From Vibrio europaeus (GTDB lineage: Bacteria > Pseudomonadota > Gammaproteobacteria > Enterobacterales > Vibrionaceae), in NCBI RefSeq assembly GCF_001695575.1, contig NZ_LUAX01000001.1, positions 806,001 through 870,000 of the forward strand: DNA of 64,000 nucleotides, read 5' to 3'. The position numbers and the translations under genes were made by a program. The notes below the pieces were generated by a model that was not told the DNA's origin, did no database searches, and was given only the letters and a program-made list of their open reading frames with translations. Of this stretch, positions 54,794 to 62,337 are shown piece after piece (positions within the stretch are counted from its first letter, which is position 1; each line of letters begins with the position of its first letter).

Positions 54794-54816
54794 AGCCAGT
54801 CGGGTTACGACTGGCT
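54794..54816 (-). terminator. Intrinsic terminator of the tct operon
   Basis: AGCCAGTCG (54794-54802) and CGACTGGCT (54808-54816) form a perfect 9-bp stem; the minus strand follows with seven T. Confidence 0.9.
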
Positions 54817-54852
54817 CCGGTCAAATCAAACCAAATTACACAGGAGTGATCG

Positions 54853-56379
54853 TTACTGCTCTACTTTTTGTGGTGTTGGCTTTAACTTTTGGAACAGTTT
54901 GACAAACAGTGGGCTGAACAAAACAAGCACCGCTAAGATGGTGAACGTCATGGTAATTGGACGTTCCCATAAGAAGCTCAGCTCACCGTCGCTGATCATT
55001 AATGCTCGGCGTAGGTTCTCTTCCATTAAGCCACCGAGAATAAATCCAAGTAGTAACGGAGCGAGCGGGAAGTTAGCTAACCTGAGCGCGATTGCTCCCA
55101 TTGCGATCAACAGCATGATGAAGACATCCATTGTGTTGAAAGAGACAAGGTAAACCCCCGTGATTGAGAAGAACAAGATCATAGGCAGTAGAACCGTTCT
55201 CGGCACAGCAAGTAGTTTGGAGATGTATGGGATCAAAGGTAAGTTCAAGATCACCAGTACGATGTTACCAAAATACATAGAGATGATAACTGACCAGAAC
55301 ACATCAGGATGCTCGACAAATAGACGTGGCCCTGGCTGAATACCGTAGGCAATCAAAGCACCGAGCATAATGGCGGTGGTACCTGACCCTGGAATACCCA
55401 GCGTTAGAAGTGGAACAAATGAGCCACTTGACGCTGCATTATTTGCCGATTCTGGTGCAACTAGACCACGGATACTGCCTTTACCAAATTCCTCTTTCTT
55501 CTCTTTTGGCGCAAGATTACGTTCCATACCGTAGCTAAGGAAAGCTGCGATGGTGGCACCCGCACCTGGAAGTACACCAGTGAAGAAGCCAAGAATAGAT
55601 GAACGAATCGAAACTGGTGCAACTTCTTTCACCTCTTCTTTAGTGACTTTCATGCTGCCGATATTGCTCATTCTGTCCTGTTCGTCTGAACGGGTGTCTT
55701 GCTCTGGCTTTAAGATTCCCATCAAGGTTTCGCCTAGGGCGAAGGTAGCCATTGCCAAAAGCAGGAAGCTAAAACCATCCATGAGGTCTGTAAGGCCAAA
55801 GGTAAAGCGTTCAACACCAACCCCTTTGTCGATACCAACCGTTGATAGCATCAAGCCCAAAATTGTCATCATCCATGCTTTTAGCACTTGTCCTTTACCT
55901 GCAAAGCCAGCAACCGCAGAAAGGCCCAGCAGCATCAAGGCAAAGTAGTCTGAAGATTGGAAGCTCAGTGAGACGTTAGCCAGTGCTGGAGCGGCAACTA
56001 ACAGCATGATTGCGGATAACGTACCACCCGTGAATGATGAGTAAGCCGCAAGTGCAAGGGCTTTACCTGCCTGACCTTTTTGCGCCATAGGGTAGCCGTC
56101 AAAGGCGGTAACAACGGTTGATGAACAACCCGGAGCATTGATCAAAATTGATGATGTTGAACCACCAAAGACCGCGCCGTAGTAAACCCCAGCCATCAAG
56201 ATAAGACCTGAAGATGGCTCTAAACCATAGGTAATTGGGATCATTAGGGCGATAGCCGAAATTGGGCCAAGACCCGGTAGCATGCCAATAAAGGTACCGA
56301 CAAAACAACCAACAATCACCATCATGATGTTCATTGGCATCACTGCGGTCGAAAGACCTTGTAAAATTCCATCTAACAT
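54853..56379 (-). CDS. tctA: Tripartite tricarboxylate transporter large membrane subunit
   Basis: 508 residues, about twelve membrane helices. TctA motifs: G-T-F-I-G-M-L-P-G-L-G-P-I-S-A-I-A-L (about 28-45) and P-G-A-G-A-T-I-A-A-F-L-S-Y (about 277-289). It forms the carrier with TctB (17 bp upstream), driven by the TctC binding protein. Confidence 0.93.
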   Translation of the reverse strand: MLDGILQGLSTAVMPMNIMMVIVGCFVGTFIGMLPGLGPISAIALMIPITYGLEPSSGLILMAGVYYGAVFGGSTSSILINAPGCSSTVVTAFDGYPMAQKGQAGKALALAAYSSFTGGTLSAIMLLVAAPALANVSLSFQSSDYFALMLLGLSAVAGFAGKGQVLKAWMMTILGLMLSTVGIDKGVGVERFTFGLTDLMDGFSFLLLAMATFALGETLMGILKPEQDTRSDEQDRMSNIGSMKVTKEEVKEVAPVSIRSSILGFFTGVLPGAGATIAAFLSYGMERNLAPKEKKEEFGKGSIRGLVAPESANNAASSGSFVPLLTLGIPGSGTTAIMLGALIAYGIQPGPRLFVEHPDVFWSVIISMYFGNIVLVILNLPLIPYISKLLAVPRTVLLPMILFFSITGVYLVSFNTMDVFIMLLIAMGAIALRLANFPLAPLLLGFILGGLMEENLRRALMISDGELSFLWERPITMTFTILAVLVLFSPLFVKLFQKLKPTPQKVEQ

Positions 56380-56396
56380 AATGTTATTTCCTTAAA

Positions 56397-56915
56397 TTAC
56401 GACCACATGGTGAAAATAACACCTGGCTCTAAGTAGATATCTAGGCCTTGGGTGAGCAGCAGGTAGAAAGCGATGACAAACGGGAAGGATGCACCCAAAA
56501 GCACTTTCTTACGTCGTTCTCCCAACAGATAGAAACCTGCAAGCAAAAAGAATCCTGTTGCAATGACGAAGCCGACGTAGGTTAGACCAACACCATAAAA
56601 CGCCATTAAAACTAGAAAGCCGATAAGCAGTTTCCAGTTGAAATCGACCACGGCACCACTTTTTACATCAGGTTGTCCCGTTACCAATAAAAGTAACGAA
56701 AGGCCGATACCTGCGAATGTTAATAGCGTTGGTAGAGTGCGAGCCGTAAAGGGTTCGTATTCATCGCCAGGAAATAATGGGATTTGGGTTGTCTGGTAGC
56801 CATAACAAAGGCAGACAAGCAAAAATATCATCGCGCCAACACGGTCGCGACAGAGTAGGTTTTCTTTTGAGAAAAAATTACCTTTATTGAATGAGTTCGT
56901 TGGCAAGTCCGACAT
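56397..56915 (-). CDS. tctB: Tripartite tricarboxylate transporter small membrane subunit
   Basis: About 172 residues with four membrane segments, the DUF1468/TctB pattern. ATG 56915 has GGAG 7 bp upstream; an in-frame ATG at 56927 and a longer frame to 56963 are alternatives. Between tctC and tctB lies a strong hairpin (57084-57109). Confidence 0.85.
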   Translation of the reverse strand: MSDLPTNSFNKGNFFSKENLLCRDRVGAMIFLLVCLCYGYQTTQIPLFPGDEYEPFTARTLPTLLTFAGIGLSLLLLVTGQPDVKSGAVVDFNWKLLIGFLVLMAFYGVGLTYVGFVIATGFFLLAGFYLLGERRKKVLLGASFPFVIAFYLLLTQGLDIYLEPGVIFTMWS

Positions 56916-57083
56916 ATCCAACTCCATTTGCGTTACAGGTAAGGAAAGAAAAAAGCCGTACACGAGAGTTAATGAGCATGTTTCACCAACGAATAAGCCA
57001 TTTGCTGCTAGTCAAAGAGGCTTAACTGTTTATAAATAAACAGAGGAGATTGTGTGTAGTTAGCTCATGTACGGCGAAAAGAG

Positions 57084-57109
57084 ATGAGGGTGGTGCAAGT
57101 CACCCTCAT
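57084..57109 (-). other. Intergenic hairpin between tctC and tctB
   Basis: ATGAGGGTG (57084-57092) and CACCCTCAT (57101-57109) form a perfect 9-bp stem 17-42 bp after the tctC stop. Without a clear T-run it may be a processing or stability element that raises tctC mRNA over tctBA. Confidence 0.55.
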
Positions 57110-57125
57110 ACAATCGGTTTAACGA

Positions 57126-58097
57126 CTATTTTAGGAAACCAAGTTCGCGCATCAGATCGCCCATTTGCTTCTCTTGATCTTCTAGGAATGCGTAGAACTC
57201 TTTGTCCGCTTTGTAGTTATCAATCCAACCGTTACGGTCACGAACTACTTGCCACTCGTCTGTGTTGTACATCTTCGTCAGAGCTTCGTTCCACTCGTTA
57301 ATCTTCTCTTGGCTAGCGCCAGGTGCTGCAAAGAATCCGCGCCAGTTAGCAAACACAGTTTCGTTACCGTATTCTGTTAGCGTTGGAATATCAGGTGCTG
57401 CGTCAAGGCGTTTCGGTGCCGTTACTGCCAAAATCTTAACTTGACCAGACTTAGACATTTCTAGAACTTCACCTAGGCCTGTAGAAAGTAGCTGCGTTTC
57501 GCCTGATAGAAGGGCTGCCATTGCTTTACCGCCTGCATCATAAGCGATGTAACGCACTTTCTTAGCATCGAAACCTTCGCCTTTGAATGCTGCTGCGACA
57601 ACGAGGTGATCCATACTGCCTCGCGCTGAACCACCAGCGATTTTCACTTTACGTGGATTTGATTCGAATTCTTTAACAACGTCTTCCCATGTGTTGTATT
57701 TAGAGTCAACGGAAGTCACGATCGCGCCGTAGTCAGCGATAGTCGCTGCAACAGGGGTCAGGTCGCGGAATGATTGTGGGAAAATACCCGTTAGTGAGCG
57801 TACTACGATTGGTGTTGAGTTCACCATAAGCGTATCTTCTTGACGCTCTGCCGTTTCGATTAGGTGGGCAATTGCTTTACCGCCGCCACCACCAGATAGG
57901 TTCTGGAAAGAGACGTTATCGACGATATCAGATTTAACTAACACATCACCTGTGCCACGAGCTGTCATGTCCCAGCCTCCACCTGCACCACCAGGGATTA
58001 AGAAGTGGATTTTCTCTACATCAGCTGCAAATGCGTTAAAAGAAAAAGACGCAGCGATGATAGAAGCGGCTAGGGTTGGTTTTAGTACCTTAAACAT
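57126..58097 (-). CDS. tctC: Tripartite tricarboxylate transporter substrate-binding protein
   Basis: 323 residues. Sec signal (about 1-24, F-N-A-F-A-A-D) and TctC/BugT features: P-G-G-A-G-G-G-W-D-M-T-A-R (about 34-46) and Y-D-A-G-G-K-A-M-A-A-L-L-S-G near 187-200. It captures tri- or dicarboxylates in the periplasm. First gene of the operon. The usual regulator pair tctDE is not adjacent. Confidence 0.93.
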   Translation of the reverse strand: MFKVLKPTLAASIIAASFSFNAFAADVEKIHFLIPGGAGGGWDMTARGTGDVLVKSDIVDNVSFQNLSGGGGGKAIAHLIETAERQEDTLMVNSTPIVVRSLTGIFPQSFRDLTPVAATIADYGAIVTSVDSKYNTWEDVVKEFESNPRKVKIAGGSARGSMDHLVVAAAFKGEGFDAKKVRYIAYDAGGKAMAALLSGETQLLSTGLGEVLEMSKSGQVKILAVTAPKRLDAAPDIPTLTEYGNETVFANWRGFFAAPGASQEKINEWNEALTKMYNTDEWQVVRDRNGWIDNYKADKEFYAFLEDQEKQMGDLMRELGFLK

Positions 58098-58479
58098 GAT
58101 TCACGTTCCTTATGTATGGGCATATTCTTCTTTGAGAACACGCTTATCGTTATCAATTCTCTAGTTACAAGGAGGGAACTTGTTGCTAGATGTGTTTAAG
58201 GTTAATGGTCTGTTAAATTCGTGTCTCCAATACGTTGATAAAAAGAATATTGGTCATTGTGGGGGTTTTGTTCATAAAGTTCATGCAATTGGTTTATGAG
58301 TCTGTGCACCTATGAGAAAATGTGTAATCATAATGCAAGATGTCTCATATTTTTATGGAATAACATTTGGATTAGTAGAGGAAATATTCTAATAATCTAT
58401 ACATAACAAAAAAACTGAAAAACAAACTACTTACGGTAAATCGAATCGTTCAGTCAATGCCAACGGAGGGCGTTAAAGA
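58098..58479. other. Divergent 382-bp promoter region, tctC and HD-GYP gene
   Basis: AT-rich. It holds promoters for two divergent genes. GGAGGG (58465-58470) serves the HD-GYP gene. No clear operator or riboswitch was recognised. Confidence 0.5.
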
Positions 58480-61400
58480 ATGAAAGATCACACACGTCAG
58501 GCTAAGAAGTTCTCTATCCAGTTCACAGTCGGCACCATGTTTTTGTGCGCTACGCTGTTGACCGCATCTGTCGCCATCGGGCTACAGTACTATTTCAGCA
58601 AACAGATGTCGGAAGAGAATGTTCTGGCTAAGCTAACTTCCGCTTCCTCAGATATTGGTTCTTATCTCGAACTGGTCGATAAAAACGCGACTAATAGCGT
58701 TCAGATTCTCAAAAGCGTTGCTGAATCAACGACTCACACTTTTGCTGAAGCCGAGATACGCAATATTTTTACTTTGATCCTCGAAGATAACCCGCTCTTT
58801 TATAGCCTGTACGTTGGGCGTGACAATGATGACTTTTATCAGATCATTAATTTGGAATCCTCTCAAATTGTAAGGGAAAAAATAGAAGCCGATCTTAATG
58901 ACCGTTGGGTTGTTATCAACATTTCCGGCTCTGAAGAGCAGCGTATTCGTACGACTAATTACCTTACAAAAGACTTTAAGCTGACTAAGAAAATAACAGA
59001 AGTCAGCAACTATTTTCCTACTCAAAGGCCTTGGTACTTGGGGCCCAAACATCAGCAGGTGTTTAAAACAGAGCCTTATCTGTTTCAGCACCTAAAGATT
59101 ACAGGGCAAACATACTCTATTCGCACTCAATCAAAAGTGATAGGGGTGGATATTGTCCACTCGGCAATGAAAGAGAAGATGATGCCAGCCCAGCTCGGAC
59201 TTTCACCTGATAGTGGAACAGAGTCTTTTGTTTTTAATGATAAAGGCGAGGTTATTGCCTCTAACGTTGAGTTGTATCATGAAGTGCGTATTCCGAGCCC
59301 AAAGCCCCTTGTTCTTAGTGATAGCGAGAAAGCCGAAATAGAAGCGGTAGGTTCACTTATGGTCTCAAATCAAAATGATTGGGGGCCTTACGATTATGCT
59401 CAATCAGGCGAGCCAAAAGGGTATGCGATAGATCTTCTCAACCTACTTTCGCAAATGACAGGGGTAGAGCTAGAGTTTGTTAATGGTTTTGATTCAGTGA
59501 CGTTGTCACAGATGTATCGCCAAGGTGACATCGATTTACTTCACTCTGTACCTGAGACTAAGGCGGTGAAGGGAGTCAAAAGCGCTACTCTGTTTAGTGG
59601 TCAACTGGCGCTAGCTTCCAATCCTGATAAGCCCGTTTACTCGTCTCTGTCCGACCTCTCTCAAGAGTCAATTGCTGTGGTCGGTGGTTATGGAATGAAA
59701 TCGTGGTTACTAAAGCGAGCACCAACTCTAAATCTAACTGAAGTAGCGAGTTTGGATGAAGCAAAACAGGGACTTGTAACAAAACGCTATGATTACATTA
59801 TTGATACCTTCCATACGTTATCTGAACTAAATGAACTGTCTAATACCGAACAAGCCAAGGTATCGAAGCTGTCTGGTATTGAAATGCTTCTTTTTCATCT
59901 CTATATGAAAAGGGAGCATAGATCGGTTGTAGATATTTTAGATAAAGCTTTGCTCGCTATCACGCCGCTACAACGAACCGCTTTGCAAGAAAAATGGCTA
60001 GATTCCAATCAATGGCGAGGAACGTTTTTACCTTATCCAGAGCTTTTTTCCGCATCACGTAATCCTAGCCTCCATAACTCGATGGCTAAAATTGATATTG
60101 AAGGGCAACAGTACTTTATCTATGTGACTCCGCTATTGTCTGAACAAAATCACAATGAATTCTATGCAGTAGTGCTGCCTGAAAACATCATTTATGAGCA
60201 AGTTTGGCCTAAACTGATGACCTCGATTGGGCTGACCGTTTTAATAATGATGGTCTTGCTTCCTTTAGCATGGAAATTTAGCGCTCCAATTGTTGTTCCA
60301 ATTAAAGCGCTACGCACAGAAACTAAGAAGATAAAAGCAAGAGATTATGATGCAGTATCTCTGGTTAACACACGCATCAAAGAGGTGTCTGAACTCTCTG
60401 AGTCTATTGCTTCTATGGGTGCTGCACTCAAACAACACGAGAAACAACAAGAGGACTTTGTTGAGTCTTTCATTAAATTAATCGCGCAAGCGATCGATGA
60501 CAAATCCCCTTACACCGCAGGGCACTGTAATCGAGTTCCTGAGCTAGGCATGATGCTAGCTAAGGCAGCTGAAGAGTGCCAGGAAGGTAATTTTAAACAG
60601 TTTAAGTTCGAAAATGACGATGAAAGGCGAGAATTTAGAATTGCCGCCTGGCTACATGACTGTGGCAAGATCACCACACCAGAGCATGTGGTTGATAAAG
60701 GCACTAAACTTGAAGCGAATTATAATCGCATCCACGAAATCCGTATGCGCTTCGAAGTACTATGGCGTGACGCCGAAATTGAATATTTGAATTCGCAACT
60801 TGCTTCAACTAAAGACAAGAACACGGCACTTGCCGAACTCAAACGGTATAAGCAAACCCTGCAGGAAGAGTTTGAGTTTATTGCTCGCTCAAATGTCGGT
60901 GGCGAGTTTATGGGTCAAAAAGAGGCCGAGCGAATCGAGCAGATTGCTCGCAAAACGTGGCAAAGGAACTTTGATGATCGCTTAGGGCTTTCACCATTCG
61001 AAGACTTGAATAAACCTCAAGAGGAAGTTGTGCTTCCGACCACCGAGCCGTTACTTTCTGACAAACCAGAACACATACAAAAGCGGATTAGACCAGTTGA
61101 ATTTGACGAGAAGTTAGGCATAAAAGTGGATGTGCCAGAGCATCAGTATAACTTAGGTGAGATCTACAACTTATCAATTTCGCGCGGTACTTTAACCGCA
61201 GAAGACCGTTTCAAGATAAATGAGCACATGATCAGCGGTATCAAAATGCTTGAGGCTTTGCCATTTCCAAAAGAGCTGAGTCGAGTCCCTCGCTATGCCT
61301 CTACTCACCATGAAACCCTTAAAGGGACGGGTTACCCACGTAGGCTGTCAGCGGAAGATCTTTCAATTCCTGAGAGAGTGTTAGTTATTGCGGATATCTT

Positions 61401-61626
61401 TGAGGCGCTGACAGCAGCAGATAGACCTTATAAGAAAGCCAAACCTGTCAGTGTAGCGATTGATATTCTGTACAAAATGGCTCTCGACGAACACGTTGAT
61501 ATGGATCTGTTCTTACTCTTCCTTGAAAGTGGCGTTTATTTGGATTACGCACAAGCATTTTTGCCACAGAGTCAAATAGACGATGTGGATATCAACCAGT
61601 ATTTTTCGAAGCAGCGAGTCGCTTAG
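58480..61626 (+). CDS. Membrane sensor with periplasmic-binding-like domain and HD-GYP output
   Basis: 1048 residues. Membrane helix about 18-40, a CACHE-like periplasmic part (about 45-260), a substrate-binding (SBP_bac_3-like) domain about 285-505 (G-P-Y-D-Y-A near 305, A-I-D-L-L-N-L-L near 318), a second helix about 575-598, HAMP-like linker, then HD-GYP about 665-1010: A-G-H-C-N-R-V-P near 680, W-L-H-D-C-G-K-I near 724-731, H-H-E-T-L-K-G-T-G-Y-P near 941-951, D-I-F-E-A-L-T-A-A-D. A 130-residue insertion (about 735-865) splits the HD part from the GYP part. All catalytic ligands are retained. It should hydrolyse c-di-GMP in response to a bound small molecule. Confidence 0.85.
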   Translation: MKDHTRQAKKFSIQFTVGTMFLCATLLTASVAIGLQYYFSKQMSEENVLAKLTSASSDIGSYLELVDKNATNSVQILKSVAESTTHTFAEAEIRNIFTLILEDNPLFYSLYVGRDNDDFYQIINLESSQIVREKIEADLNDRWVVINISGSEEQRIRTTNYLTKDFKLTKKITEVSNYFPTQRPWYLGPKHQQVFKTEPYLFQHLKITGQTYSIRTQSKVIGVDIVHSAMKEKMMPAQLGLSPDSGTESFVFNDKGEVIASNVELYHEVRIPSPKPLVLSDSEKAEIEAVGSLMVSNQNDWGPYDYAQSGEPKGYAIDLLNLLSQMTGVELEFVNGFDSVTLSQMYRQGDIDLLHSVPETKAVKGVKSATLFSGQLALASNPDKPVYSSLSDLSQESIAVVGGYGMKSWLLKRAPTLNLTEVASLDEAKQGLVTKRYDYIIDTFHTLSELNELSNTEQAKVSKLSGIEMLLFHLYMKREHRSVVDILDKALLAITPLQRTALQEKWLDSNQWRGTFLPYPELFSASRNPSLHNSMAKIDIEGQQYFIYVTPLLSEQNHNEFYAVVLPENIIYEQVWPKLMTSIGLTVLIMMVLLPLAWKFSAPIVVPIKALRTETKKIKARDYDAVSLVNTRIKEVSELSESIASMGAALKQHEKQQEDFVESFIKLIAQAIDDKSPYTAGHCNRVPELGMMLAKAAEECQEGNFKQFKFENDDERREFRIAAWLHDCGKITTPEHVVDKGTKLEANYNRIHEIRMRFEVLWRDAEIEYLNSQLASTKDKNTALAELKRYKQTLQEEFEFIARSNVGGEFMGQKEAERIEQIARKTWQRNFDDRLGLSPFEDLNKPQEEVVLPTTEPLLSDKPEHIQKRIRPVEFDEKLGIKVDVPEHQYNLGEIYNLSISRGTLTAEDRFKINEHMISGIKMLEALPFPKELSRVPRYASTHHETLKGTGYPRRLSAEDLSIPERVLVIADIFEALTAADRPYKKAKPVSVAIDILYKMALDEHVDMDLFLLFLESGVYLDYAQAFLPQSQIDDVDINQYFSKQRVA

Positions 61627-62335
61627 CCATTCTGAGTTGTTGATTGAAGAGGATTTGATATTTGGCAGGAAGAGCTCCCAATTCAGGGAGCTTTTTTGTT
61701 GCAACGTATTCGGTAATGGATTGCCCTTGGTAAGGGTGTTTTTCAGCGATAGTCTGAAGCGTCACAGCTAAAGAAACATAGTCGTCTTGGGTGCTAATAA
61801 GGCCATGACGCTTAAGCGCGTTGACACTTGCAAAGCTGGGTGTAACCGACGAGTACGCTTGTTCTGAGTAAGGTCGTCCGATTGGAAGTACGCTGCCCAG
61901 ATCGACAAAGACAGGATCACCTTTTGGGCGAGTTAAGATGTTTGCAGGCTTGATGTCACCATGGATAAAACCCGTCTCATGAATTGTTTTAATCCCAGTT
62001 TCGAGCTTCGAAATCAACGTGCTATTTGGTTGAGCTGTGCAATCAGTCAGCGATTGTCCTTCGACAAATGCGTACATCAACCAACTGGCCTGATGATGGC
62101 TATCGGCATCGATAAAGCTGGGCCAATAGCTAGAGGCATAGTTCGCGAGAAAACTCGCTTCGTTGTGAAGTTGCGATTTTGCAAGTGTGGAAAGAGCAAA
62201 TTTGAGGGCGACCTTTCCATGTGCGGCGCTGTTGACGAGATACACTTGATGACCAATACGCGAGCAGTAGGAAACCCCTAAAGCTCGCATACTGCTTAGG
62301 ATGCTAGGGTGGAGTGCAGAACTCGCATCCTTCAT
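61592..62335 (-). CDS. Protein kinase-like protein downstream of tssM (T6SS PpkA-like)
   Basis: 247 residues with a minimal kinase fold: K-V-A-L-K-F (about 42-47), catalytic loop H-G-D-I-K-P-A-N-I-L (about 125-134) and D-L-G-S instead of D-F-G (about 144-147). There is no PP2C or FHA domain and no membrane segment. The gene starts 2 bp after the tssM stop codon region and so belongs to a T6SS operon. Its 3' end overlaps the 3' end of the HD-GYP gene on the opposite strand by 35 bp. Confidence 0.7.
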   Translation of the reverse strand: MKDASSALHPSILSSMRALGVSYCSRIGHQVYLVNSAAHGKVALKFALSTLAKSQLHNEASFLANYASSYWPSFIDADSHHQASWLMYAFVEGQSLTDCTAQPNSTLISKLETGIKTIHETGFIHGDIKPANILTRPKGDPVFVDLGSVLPIGRPYSEQAYSSVTPSFASVNALKRHGLISTQDDYVSLAVTLQTIAEKHPYQGQSITEYVATKKLPELGALPAKYQILFNQQLRMAKRLAASKNTG

Positions 62336-62337
62336 CT

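Noticed and set aside
55550..55948. 132-residue plus-strand reading frame
   Set aside because: Antisense shadow of tctA, which is well supported.
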